Assembly (NCBI GenBank): GCA_019649035.1
Contig: BMAT01003791.1
Coordinates: 132,145-196,144, forward strand
Direction: 5' to 3'
DNA length: 64,000 nucleotides
From: Elysia marginata
Lineage: Eukaryota; Mollusca; Gastropoda; Plakobranchidae
In this document: piece after piece, positions 1-12,000 of the stretch
How positions within the stretch are numbered: the stretch's first letter is position 1
Layout: the number at the start of each line of letters is the position of its first letter
Translations under genes and position numbers: made by a program
Notes under the pieces: model-generated
The model's database searches: none
What the model saw: only the letters and a program-made list of their open reading frames with translations
Told to the model about the DNA's origin: nothing

Positions 1-1550
1 ATTTTATTTATTTGCAACTATTATTTTGTCTTAATTTAAGTTTGCATGTACCAATATCCTTGACCTGTTAAACTGAAAAGATGTTCCAGTTTTTTTTGTA
101 AACTGCATGATATCCGTGTTTACTGTTTAATCAATAGTATTTATCTCTTCATAAAAAGGCACGGATAATTATTTCGCACCCCCCCCCCCATGCCCACCGA
201 ATTCGAGCAAACTAGGTCATAGTCATGGTTGATATTTCTAAATCGTTAAAGCCTATGTTTGTGAAGTTGTTGGTGAGGGTTTTAACATCTTTTCGCTATC
301 CCAGATATTTATGTATTAGCACTTTGTGATACTTTTGTCTTTTCAATAGTTTCAAGACAACGAATTTCTTAAGCTTTACGCCGATACAGGGCAATATTGA
401 ATGGTTTAATATTGCGGGTCGTTATGAGTCAAAGGATGGCTGTATACAATCTTATCAATTTCATTTGGTAAAAGCAACGGTAATGGATTACTGCTTGGTA
501 AAAGTGAGTAAATAAGTCCATTGAATAAACCGGTAACCATTCCCGTACCATCATTGCCTTTATTTGTGCATTTTTCTTTCCTTTATCAATATCATGAGTA
601 AAATATGTGCTAATGTGCAATAGGTCCCTTTTGAGACCAAAATTTACTCGCATTATTTCGTTGCAATTTCCCATTCATAGTTGTCTAAAAAATGTATTTT
701 TAATAATATTCACATGTCTGGAAGATGCTATTGAACCACAGTTTTTGAAGCTGTGCTGTTTTTAAGGAAAACATGTCTTTCCAAGGTACCGATGCTAAGT
801 CTCTATTGAAAACTTGAACTTGGTATTGCAATGATATACAGTCACATGTGGCTACAAGAGTACAACTTTGTGTTTGGTCATTCAATGAGATTTATTTTCC
901 ACGATGTGAAAGAAACAGTATGTGTAATTTAAAAGGTTATGTTATTAAACTATTGTCGTGTTTGTTTTTTTTTTGTTTATTTTTTTTCTGATTCCATGCA
1001 TACATGTGTGTAATATTGTAAATTACGACGTGCAATATTAGCGTGAACAAATATTTATTAGGAGTGAGAGATGAAAAGATGATCGGGTGCAATTTTATGT
1101 TGTCGAATCTAAATGTCTGTGTTTCTTAATAATAACCATTGCACAGCTGATAATAACGGGCTTATAGTGTATGCTCACAATAATTTATCGCTCTCTGAAG
1201 CACAGAATCTCAAACTAAGTGTAAATAACTGCATAGTCGAAAGTCAACCTGTGCATTTTTAAATACAGTGTCTCAGTTACAAGTATAATCGTTGAACCGT
1301 CATTAACACTCCGTCCATCGATCTAAGATTTATCATTTCTATATATCCTAAATATCTGAAAAACGTGCAGGATGTGTGCGGTGCTTGATGTACGAAAGGG
1401 TTTCTCATTGTTCACAGTTTCTAAATAAATATGTGCATGTATTCATATTATCCTGGCTTTACAGTAGTTGTCTTAGGTATGGCAACTCAGTCCTCTTCAG
1501 TTCCGGTTGTGTCAATAATAGTTATGTGTGGCATTTTGGAAACATATATG

Positions 1551-1730
1551 CCAACACAAGTTTTCTGTGTGATGGGTGCACGTTGAGTAGGTGTGTCAAG
1601 ATATCCTCTGCCAACACAAGTTTTCTATGTGATGGGTGCATGTTGAGTAGGTGTGTCAAAATATCCTCTGCCAACACAAGTTTTCTGTGTGATGGGTGCA
1701 TGTTGAGTAGGTGTGTCAAGATATCCTCTG
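1551..1730. repeat. Three tandem copies of a 60-bp unit
   Basis: Copies 1551-1610, 1611-1670 and 1671-1730 differ by only a few bases until the end of the third. The unit contains CCAACACAAGTTTTCTRTGT. Because 60 is a multiple of three, both strands stay open across it and produce repeat peptides that should not be read as genes. High identity points to a recent duplication. Confidence 0.95.
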
Positions 1731-1984
1731 TCAGAACAAATCCTACTCCAAGTTTCTCATCATACAGTCATCAAGCTCTGAGTATCACGATAGCAGTGGT
1801 TAGAGGTAACATATGGTGATGCGTGGGAAGTGGTAAATGGTAACACATGTACCAAGAGGGTGTGCACAAGAATGAGCCTAAAAAAAGAGAAACAAGGAAA
1901 AAAATAATAGTAGAAGGAGGATGGAGTTTGAGAAATAGAGGAGGAGTTGATTGTAAATGTATTGATACATAAGGAGGAATGTTA

Positions 1985-2164
1985 GAGAGAGAGAGACACC
2001 AAGAAAGAGAGACTGGATGTACGAGCAAACGAGAGCGGATGTGACAGGCTTGGGGGGGGGGGGNGAGAATGAGGGAGATACTCAGAGGGGGGAGAGAGAA
2101 CAGGAGAGGGGAAGAGTAAACGAGAGAGATAGAAATATTACAAAGAGAGGGAAAAGAGAGAGGC

Positions 2165-2200
<36 letters not shown>

Positions 2201-2226
2201 AGAGAGAAAGAGAGAGAGAGAGAGAA
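1985..2226. repeat. GA-rich low-complexity tract with near-pure (GA)n end
   Basis: Purine-rich on the plus strand throughout, with almost pure GA dinucleotides at about 2170-2226 and a run of G with one N at 2064. The long Ser/Leu-rich open frame on the other strand is a product of this composition. Confidence 0.9.
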
Positions 2227-2750
2227 GCAGGCAAACAAGTAAAAAAAATCTAGCATTATTGAGAGCACAGGGAAAAAATGAAGAGTGTTACATTGCTTAA
2301 GATTAATGTTTTTTTTCCTCTTGTACCTCTATAGGTTTTATTTTGTGATGTAACCAATGTATACAAATACCTCTATGAGAATGGGAGGCACAGCTTATGA
2401 GCTACATAATTTGTTTGGTTTCGTATGCATGTGAATTCGGTTAATTATGTAAATCTTGCACATTCTAACCTCTTTATTTGAAATCAGCAGTGTACCCAGT
2501 TTGCTGTTAAAACATATCAGTTGTTTTTCACTTCAAAACCAAAATGTGTTTATTTTGCAACTTAGTTTAAACAATATCTCACTAGAAAATTTTACATGTC
2601 TCTATGTTTTCTGAACAAACAGTAAATGGTTAACATACAGTGTATGGGAACATGCCATGTGAGTAAATGTGAAGATAAAATTTGTAGCAAGGAAATGTGA
2701 CAAGAGTTTTCAATCTTTAAATTCAGAAGCAACAATGTACTAGGTAATAT

Positions 2751-2981
2751 GTCTTGCGTCCAGGGTGCATGAGTCGGAGGACCCAATTTTGAATTTTAAA
2801 GTTACTGTTTTGAACAAGATATACATCAAAAAGTTCCAAAAAATTATCAATATTTTGTGCAAAGACATTAAATTTTTGGTAATTTAAAATATACGTAAAA
2901 AGAAGAAAAACAAGACCTTTTCATGGCGTTTTCTCAAAAACTGAATTTCCGACTTACAACTCATTTACCCAGGAAGCGTGA
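2751..2981. mobile_element. Diverged short MITE with AAATGAGTC-type ends (group B)
   Basis: The left end reads GTCTTGCGTCCAGGGTGCAT followed by GAGTCGGAGG. The right end, reverse-complemented, reads GTCACGCTTCCTGGGTAAAT followed by GAGTTGTAAGTCGG. These match the ends of the three better-preserved copies at 22843, 37355 and 40750. This copy is about 230 bp, internally deleted and older. Confidence 0.55.
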
Positions 2982-3054
2982 CATATTTTGTTTTATTTTA
3001 GGCCTACTTTTGCAGTTGAAAAAACTTTGTTTAAAATTTATTTCACTGTTTACA

Positions 3055-3135
3055 GTCTCTCTCTCTCTCTGTCTCTCTCCCTCCCTCTCTCAACTTTCTC
3101 TGTCTCTCTGTCTCTCTGTCTCCCTCTCTCTTTCA
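3055..3135. repeat. (CT)n microsatellite with GT interruptions
   Basis: About 80 bases of CTCTCT with occasional GTCT and CCCT interruptions. It lies in non-coding DNA. Confidence 0.9.
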
Positions 3136-5285
3136 GTGTTTCTGGTCATGGCTAAGTCTCACAGGCTGTTTTCGTACCATTCAGAAGAAATTAAAATGTA
3201 AAAAGTACAACAGTTTGTTATCGTTCTGTGACAAGTGAAAGAGTATGAGGGTTGGAAGGATGACAAACAAGCCACATATAACTGTGCATTTTTTAATTTA
3301 TTTAAACAAGTATTAATTTTGATTCCTATGCATAGTGCAATAATGATTTTTATACAACCTCTTTTAGATATTAACTTTCCCCATAGTACTTTCATACTGT
3401 AGGTATAAGTTGAATGACTTTACTTTTTTTTCTTCATAACTCACGTAAGTGTGTATTTAAACCAATATATTATTACTCATTTGATATTATTTTTACTAAA
3501 ATATACAATCTTACTTTGTTTTCACTTACCTGCCAAAAAATACAGCATTCAAACTCTTTTAAATATTATTCAGTAATACCTCCTATTCTCAAAGTTTAGC
3601 CAAAACTTAATTTTTTAATCAATTAAACATGGCAGTGGAAAAAAGGGGCAAAACTTGGCCAAGAAAAAAAACAATAGAAAAGTGTGATTTAAAAAACATT
3701 TGATAAAAAATAATCAAAATGAAGTTTCATTTGTTGCAGCAACAAAAATAATTTATTTGTAATCGGGAAAATAAAATTGGAATGCATGAAAATTCAAACA
3801 AACATAAACTTTGAACAGTATGTGGTATTGCAACATATTCCTATTAATTTTTACATCTTAATATCAATTTCATATTTCTTTTATACCTAATTTACATAAA
3901 TAAAACAAATTTTTTATGGTCAAACATATTCTCTGCATTAAAAACATGCAATTATTTAAAACCTGACTTTTAAATAGATGAAATACATATCCCTAAACTC
4001 TGTATTTAAGTTGTTCTTATGTCTTGATAAAATTTGCTTTGCAGTATTAAATCAATGCATCAAGATTACTTTCAAAACTTACTGTCTCATGTGATAATAT
4101 CAGTAAATCCTTTATGCAAAAAAAATTACAAAGTGATATAGATAATTAGTATGATTTTAATATAATGATCTTTTATGCTTGAGAAACTGTATCATTAGTT
4201 TAGAATTTCCGTCCATTATCAGCTTTTATTCCTGATCTGAGTTAATATACTTTTTTGTGTTTTTTAATTTATCCTTTGTCTTCTGAAAATTGTAAGCACT
4301 CACCTTTCAACTGTCATATCATGATGAAACGTTGAATTTGTGCCAAAAATAAAACCTTCTATAGTTTTTTGCTGTTGGTTTACAATTTGCAATAAAAGCC
4401 TTTTTATCCAAAATAATTGTTTGAATTTTTTTTGGCGGCACGAAGTAAAAATTACAGAAAAGGTATTTATTAAAATGAAAATGAAACATTTTCAACAGTG
4501 CAAAACTATCTTTAGAGCTCATGGTCAAAGTGGTTTACTTAGGTTCTATTACTGCTCGCTACTACACAACATAACTTCTGAACTTGGTGAAATCAGAAAC
4601 TGCTGTACTAAAACAGGCCTTTTCAATGACATACCTGATCCTTTCATACATTTACCAAACCATATTCAAAAGTTTCTTTGACTACCTTAGCCCCTCCAAT
4701 ACTATATTACTGCTACTGCTAGCTTATATACGATTGCTGCATTCATTCTCTTTTTTTTTCCAATAACTTTTGCTACTTTTATTACCCCATTCAAGAAACT
4801 CAAAACATATTGTCTCTCAATTTAGTTTACAATTAAGTTTAACTAATTTCTTTCATTGAATCACACACTAAAAAAAATTATGTATTGCCATCTTGTGTTG
4901 AAATATTGCACATGCCATCAGTGTTGAGCTAAATGAAACAGCCAAGCAGCCTAGATAGCAAAGTAGCAGTGGTAACAAAGGTTTAGGGTCCACTCAAACA
5001 TGTGTGATGTAAAAATATATTAAAAACAAATAGTTGTAAACTTGATGAATACATATCTTTTCTATTTTAAAAATTATATTCTTTACATGTTTCACTCGAC
5101 AAAATTTTACATTTTTTGGGACTTGTAATAAAAAGTACAATATTAACAAGTTTAAATTATCTAAGTGTAGGTATTTGCACATTAACAGGTTTTAATATCT
5201 CAAAACAAGTCCTCCATTTGTCCCAAAGTTTTAAAAAATGTATTTAATATATGTATAGTGTAATGTACTGAATATACCACATATA

Positions 5286-5696
5286 GCACTCCCACAAAAT
5301 GAGTCTGAATGCAGTGCTGGCCGATTGAAGAAAGGGGGCATTTTCCAGTACCCTGTCAAATTTTTAATCAAAAACTTGTTTCGCAAAATTTAAAGTTTGT
5401 TACATTTTTTATCACATCCACTTAAGACACCATAAAAAATGTTAAAAATGTGTCTTCGAGATGTTAGAACATGGCTTTTTTGGCTTTTATAATATGAAAA
5501 CTTGAAGTCTTATTTTCTTAACTTTTTGAAAACTAGATCACTTGAATTCTTTGTCCTCCAAGTGCAATAAATCAGGAATTACATATGATATCAAAACAAT
5601 TTTTCCCACCTTAAACATCTTTTAAGAGGCCTTTTTAAATAATACATAAAACTTCATATCATAAAACACCGCATGTAGACTCATTTTGCAGGAGCC
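5286..5696. mobile_element. MITE with CAAAATGAGTC terminal inverted repeats (group A, copy 1)
   Basis: The left end CACTCCCACAAAATGAGTCT and the reverse complement of the right end, GCTCCTGCAAAATGAGTCTA, are near-matching inverted repeats about 410 bp apart. The interior is AT-rich with no open frame. A second copy at 15290-15672 shares the ends and patches of interior in the opposite orientation. Confidence 0.7.
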
Positions 5697-7234
5697 CTAC
5701 AAATTATTATTTGGCTTTACATAGTAAAGGCAACAGAGGAAAAATTAATTTTTTAACTTAAATTTCCATCGTTTGTCTCAATAATTTCTAACTTATTGTT
5801 TTAAGTTTTTTACACAAATGACATAAGAAAATTCTATAATTGATATAAGTACATAAACTATGCATTGATCTGAGAACATAGATAACTTACAAAACTTTTG
5901 GAAAAGAAAAACCCTTTCAACAAACATTGACACTGATTGAAGAGATGGAGGAAGAAAGTTCTTTAAATTGTCACAATTCATTTTAGAATAAACATCCTGT
6001 TTACATATTTAAGATATTTCACATACTCTAAAAATTATAAATGTAATACTTTTTACATGATATCAATCTCGCGCATCTTCAAGCCATGAACTATACAAAC
6101 AAAAATTTCTTTATTGAAAGGATTTGCAAAAAAAATTACAACAATGCACCAAACTCTTACAATTTTTTTAAAGTAAGACATATCAAAATAAAACTGCAGT
6201 GTCTACATTAAATTTTCCTTTACTTTGTTTTCCTTGTTTTTTTTTTGTTTTTTGTACTGTTAACTTTCACACTCAGATGACTTCCTAAAAGTCAAATACT
6301 CTGGCACCTTGCTAACTCTGAAACATCAGGATATGAGGATTTTTTCACAATTAAACGGCTTTCCCTATTTGCTGAGCCACCTGAAATTTTGGTTTCAACC
6401 TCATTCATGTAATAAATAACTAATTTTTCTTTGCAGAGTGTGAATCGATGACATATTTGGGATATCTTACTTCTATGTGAGACCATTCTTCATCTTTGAC
6501 GTTCCTCAGGCATGCAGAAAGTCATGTCAGCTTGATGAAACGTGTAGTCAGGAGATGGTCATCTCTGTTTCCCCACAGCTTTTAGGTAGTTTTTCTCTTT
6601 CCTTTTAATAGAGAGGGCACTCCTACATTTCACTGGGTGTTCTTGGTTGTTCCCAGTGGCTTACAATCGCAATTATACCATAGCGAGTCTTTGTTTTTCA
6701 TTTGCTTCCATTTTTCGTTCACTACATGGTTGGGACTTTTCCTTGATTTTGATCACTTTTTGTGTGAGAACACAAAAGAATGAGAAAAATTAAATTGCTT
6801 TGAAAACAGTTTCCTTCAGTCATAAGGCAGAATGACAAAGATTGCACTGCGTCACATGGACATGCAAACATCTAGTATTAGTTATGAATGATGAGTCAGC
6901 AATCGTCTGGGCCCCAATTAGTAAAATTTGCATCAGGCTCATCTTGTGTCATTTGAGCACAGCTCTTGAGTAAACCAGTCTGTTTAGAGGGTTGTGATAG
7001 GCACTAGCATCCTATCATAAGTTTGTTTGTTAAGTGTGCTGTAGAGATTGTTCTTTGTTTATGGGAAGAAACAGCGGCAACCAATAAAAAGGTACAAGAC
7101 TTCTTGTAAAAGATGCATGTACAATAAAGGGAATCCATTCTATTGATTTCTAACAGTCAAAAATTAGTCTGCTTTAGAATAAAAAGATTTTTTACCTATA
7201 TACTTGATATGTAAATTTTATAAAAGCTTCCCAA

Positions 7235-7358
7235 TTTGTGGGGTCCCTCAATCCGATTAACAGGGCAACTCATATAGAAAAAGATACTGTTTCTTTCAAA
7301 TCCTACACATTTTACGGTTTGCTCAATTATCAGGGTTCCTTATTCCCAGGTCCCACTG
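7235..7358. mobile_element. Short pogo/Tigger-like remnant
   Basis: The right end, reverse-complemented, is CAGTGGGACCTGGGAATAAG with TA after it at 7359-7360, the usual pogo-type end. The left end (GGGGTCCCTCAATCCGATTA) is only partly complementary. It is a small, damaged non-autonomous copy. Confidence 0.45.
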
Positions 7359-7888
7359 TACTGTAGTAACTTTAAAAAAAAATAGAACTTTGCCTCATCA
7401 GCCGTGAACATGGACAAACTATCTTAAACGTTACAATGCCCAAAACAGTGAATAAACAAAATTAATATATAAGAAAGAAATAAAACAAAAAGTATCGAAT
7501 AAAAACTAAGGAAGGAAGTACAAAAAACTTCTTTTGAACATTTTACAAAGATTAGAAAAAAAAGCTATATTTTTAAAAATATGTTTTATATAACTCCTTT
7601 TTGTTCCTGTTATTTTTACCTTTAAACATCAACCTTGGATAATAAGATAAAAAAGAAACAAGTTGGAGTGACACTAACATAGGAAGGGAAATGCTGCTGA
7701 GGTAAAGATGGTAAAAATAGAGTCTGAAAATTGCTAGAAAAAAAAAAGCAAAATATAGTGTGTTCAGCACTTAGCCTACATGGAGGGCTTTGCTGCCAAC
7801 AGTAACATAAAAAAATAGCAATATTTGAGGCTGATCACACAGCTTTCATAATATTGGGCATTTAAAATTTAACTTTCATTTCTAAGTA

Positions 7889-8338
7889 CAGTATAGTCCA
7901 GTATAGCCCACTTATATCGACAGCCTCTTTCTCAACATTTTGACATATTGACATAGTTCGCTTTTTTCTCCTCAACCTTACTAAACAATTCCCCTTATAT
8001 TGACTTTTTTTTTCCTGGCTCTTTTTTGCATTATCAACATGCTGACAACTGAATTGATTTGAAAAGGACATAAAAGTAAAGAAAGAACAAAAAAAGTTAT
8101 CATTTTAATAAACAAAATGATTTCAGTTGCTACAAAAATTTAAAAAAAAAAAAGACTAACATATAAACAAAGGTCTCCCAATGTCGTTTCTGTGAAAAAC
8201 AAAACAAGGGAAGGAAGTAGTTTTATTACATCATTAGCGTTATTGGCCTCCCTTTCCTCTTTGCCTTTGTATTTTATTTACTGATATTCTTTATTATATT
8301 GATCTCCAAAAGCATGTCAATATAAGCTGATTACACTG
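7889..8338. mobile_element. pogo-like MITE, 450 bp, TA target duplication
   Basis: The left end CAGTATAGTCCAGTATAGCC and the reverse complement of the right end, CAGTGTAATCAGCTTATATT, are related inverted repeats. TA flanks both sides (7887-7888 and 8339-8340). The motif CTTATATYGACA occurs inside both ends. No transposase frame is present. Confidence 0.65.
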
Positions 8339-8819
8339 TAATACCAAATTATTTTTTCTTTTTTTTATCTATTGAATTTTGCAGAGACAGCAATAACAAG
8401 AAAGAATCAGAGTGAAGAGCTAAGTAGGACTTGACAAATTACAGCTTGTTACTTCACAAAATGTGAAAAAATTCAGCCTAAATGAATGTAAAATGTCAAC
8501 ACGGGTAAAAAGCCATAAAAAATTTTTCTTGTTTCCATAAAACAACATAAAGATGTAACACACTAAGCCATCATAAAAACTAAAGAAAAATGCATGGGCA
8601 AGATCAGGAATTGGAGGTTTCTTAATGTTTTTTCTTTAGAAACAAAGACAACCACCACCCTTGCAAATATGATGATTCATTTTTCATCTATCATAAAAAG
8701 ACATTCCAGTATATAAATTTCTAACATTCATTTTGTGGAAAAATGGCTAAAAATTCATGAAACATGCATGTTCGAAACATTTTCCTCCCAGTAAATTATT
8801 AACATTTGTGTCCAAATAA

Positions 8820-8970
8820 CTCAAACCTGGATAATTTGAATAGTTGTTACATTCAAACTATATTTATTTTACCCATCTTACGCCTCTTTATATATATTAC
8901 ACTGATAAAATAAAACAAGATGAATTCAAACTTTGTTCCTATGTGGATTTGAATTATCCAGACTACACTG
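8820..8970. mobile_element. Short inverted-repeat element, probably pogo-like
   Basis: CTGGATAATTTGAATAG near the left end is matched by the reverse complement of the right end, CAGTGTAGTCTGGATAATTC, which is followed by TA. The left terminus itself is not intact. It would lie in the 3' UTR of the minus-strand gene if that UTR extends this far. Confidence 0.4.
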
Positions 8971-9073
8971 TATTGTTAATGCTGCTCATTAAAGGCACTT
9001 ATTCAGGTTATCAAAATGAATATACGGCTAAAAGCAACAATAAAAAATGATAACGACAATAACAGCTACAGCA

Positions 9074-12000
9074 TTATGTGTAAATTGCTAATAAACCTCT
9101 CAAAACACACTTTGGACAAGCGCTTGGTAGGACAGTATTAGATTTCCCAACAGTGAATAGTTGCTTGAGGAGAGCTGCAGTGTTTGGGAGCTGATGTCTG
9201 CCTGGTCCGCTAGATGTGAGCTCACCAACGAGGTTGCCAACCACATCAGAGGAAAACCTGCTCTCACAAAACTGGTGACCACAGGTGAACAGAACAGCTC
9301 GGTAGTTTGCTTTACGATTTGTACTCAGAGGACCTGGTTGCAAGAGTAATGAAGAAAAATTAAGGCAATTACTACCGCTCAATGTGAAAAAAATATAAAA
9401 CTTAAAAATAATTCATTTAAATTGAAAAATCACATACTGTATCAAAACAAAAAAATGTAAAGCATTGACCTTTGCAGATCTGTATCTTGCCCTTTTCTTT
9501 TAACACTGCAAGGTGAGGATCCGAAATAACCCTGGCTACGTCACAAAATCTCTGAGCATCTTCATTTCTATTAAAGCAGTATATATATCTTTTGCCATGG
9601 TCAGCCTTCTAAAATGAAACAAAGATGTTAAGGAGCACAATTTTCCATCCCACTTAGGGGAGTATCTATTCATGAAATAAAGAAACATGACCTTCACTAG
9701 TTTTTTTTTTCAGGGTAGTCTTCAAGTATGAGAGATTTTTTCTAGAGGTACAAAAACAAAACCATCACTAATAAACCCAGTCAAGAGAAAATGTTTAAAG
9801 GAAAAGCAATACTAATGCCAAATTCGATAAGATAATGTTGATTTTGACTTCCTAAAGCTGTGGAACTCCAGAGAGAAAATAAACATGAAACCTCTGTCAT
9901 GAATGCAATCTAGGTGCAGTATTGTGTAAGCGTATCTTCTCTACCATTGGAGCTATATGGACAAAGTGTAAGATTAAGATAATCTCACAAATTTTAGGGA
10001 TAGAAATTTATTAAATATTGGAAGCTGTCTTACCAGTTTGATGTGCTAATTCATCCAAATGTTCTAGTTGACTGTGAGACAACGATATAGCACCAGAATC
10101 CTTCTTCATGTTCCTGACAACCATCATGATTAAAGACACAAGTCATCAATAAAAGATTATAATTGAGATACACAAGTCCTGCAACTGCTCCAATTGAGTT
10201 TGAAGTCATAATTTCTACAATGAAAAGTAATGACACAGTGATGTCTAGTCTGGGGATGTGTCTCCCTCGCAACTCAATGGAGCAATGGGATCTTAATTAG
10301 CATATCAAACATTTCTAACTTAGCTCTTGTATGTAGCTTTTGTTAGCTTTTGTGTATCATTTTATTGCAACAATACACATTCTGTCAAAAGCTGCTACAC
10401 CTCAAATCTTGAATAATCTTTAGAATGAATATACCTTGAATAATTTTTTTATATATGTCAACCTCACCCTCAATGCCTGGGAAAAAAATTATTAAACCAA
10501 CTGGTTTGGGTAAAAAAAATGCATAGAAAAAGCACACGACAAAAAAAACAAACAAACAAGCAGCGTGATAATAATGAACATTCTTTGAAGCTATCATCAT
10601 TCTCTCAAATGAGAGGCAAAATTGGGTGATTTGAAATGAGTTTAGAAAATGAAGGAAAAAACTAGTTTTCGGTTTAAAATTTTTAATAACCTACTCCTAA
10701 ATGCTGATGGTAAGGGGCATTGCAAGATTTTTTTTTTTATAGAAAAGGTTTTACTTAAGCACAAAATTTATTTAATGTAATTTTTTCAAGAAGAAGAAGT
10801 TGGTTTTTTTTTTCAGGAAAGAAGAATATTTTGACAGTCTACTGATTTGAGCATGGGAAAAAAGTATGAGTATGAATCAGAAAGGTCTGGACCATATCTT
10901 CCATAGAAGCTATTATAGCGATGCATTAGTTGATTTTCTTATGAAAAAAGTATGTGCATTAAATCTGACTCACCCTGGTAACAAAAAAGATAACTTCTTT
11001 CCTTCATTTGAAAATTCAAAATAATCAGTGAGACAGTATGTATATGATGTAGTTACCTTTACATCAGGAAACGATATTTTGAACACTATTTTAGAAAATT
11101 GACTGAAACTATCCAAACTTTGTGGAAGGATATACAAACTTCTGCTGCATTAAAATACTGAGAAAATGATGAATAAATGAAACGAGCCGTTTACTAAAAC
11201 TAAAATTTCTGACGTCAGGCTCATTTTGTGTGACCTGAAGCCCTAATACTGTTTTATTTTCTTTCTCCCTCACCTCAGAATGTCAGCCCATAGTCTGGAC
11301 CTAGGCATCAGTTTGTCCCTTGGTTGAAGCTGCACCCGAGGTCTTAACAAGTCCTCATCCACCACGCCAGGGACAACAGACAGGCCGGCATGCCAGTCCC
11401 CCGCAGCTCTGGCTCCTGCTGTGATACCTGAGGTCAACGTCATTGCCGCAGCAGGTCCTGCATCCATCACTGACTTGAGAACCTGTTGATTCCAAAGTGT
11501 CGTCTTTACAGCCATGGTCAACGTTATAGTCCAAATTATCAGAGAGGCCTATTAACAAAAACATGAGACTTGAATCCACTTTCAAGGCAAATGGATTTTT
11601 AAAATATCTGATGAATTATCTTATTTAAGTATCAGTATAATGGGAATTTCAAAAAAGTTTCATGATAAAAAGGCAGATCTAAAAAAAATTTTACTTAATC
11701 CATCTTTTGAGGGTAAATACTATTAGATAGAATACATAATAATTTTTCATTCTTTATTTTAATTTTTCATTTTTTTATTTATCACCACCACCATCCCTGA
11801 CATCCACGCACACACAAGACCACAAAAGCTCTACTTATAAAAAATATTTTTTAACCCCTTCGTACCTCCTGATTGCCATGACAAGATGCAGACACTACGT
11901 AGGTTGTACATTCTCAAATCAGTGGATTTTGTCGTTCCCCTTGACGTATAATCGTACAATGTACATTGCATTTTGCACTGCATAAGACGGGCATTTAATG

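Larger units (their letters stand above)
1..9073. other. Gene-poor, repeat-rich flank (possible 3' UTR of the RCC1-repeat gene at its right end)
   Basis: No open frame here is long or protein-like enough to call. The stretch is very AT-rich and contains a poly-C run at 180-189, a 60-bp triplication, GA and CT microsatellites, a run of G with one ambiguous base at 2064, and several short DNA transposon copies listed separately. The 3' UTR of the minus-strand gene must enter this region from 9073 downward. A reverse-strand AATAAA at 8868-8863 is one candidate poly(A) signal, but the region is so AT-rich that chance matches are expected. Confidence 0.6.

Noticed and set aside
1376-1819. 147-codon frame with three Cys-containing repeats
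   Set aside because: Made by the 60-bp tandem triplication; the opposite strand is open in the same place, and flanks are not protein-like.
1771-2268. Long Ser/Leu-rich minus-strand frame over the GA tract, and its plus-strand Glu/Arg-rich partner
   Set aside because: Dinucleotide repeats stay open in several frames; composition explains both, and one base is unresolved.
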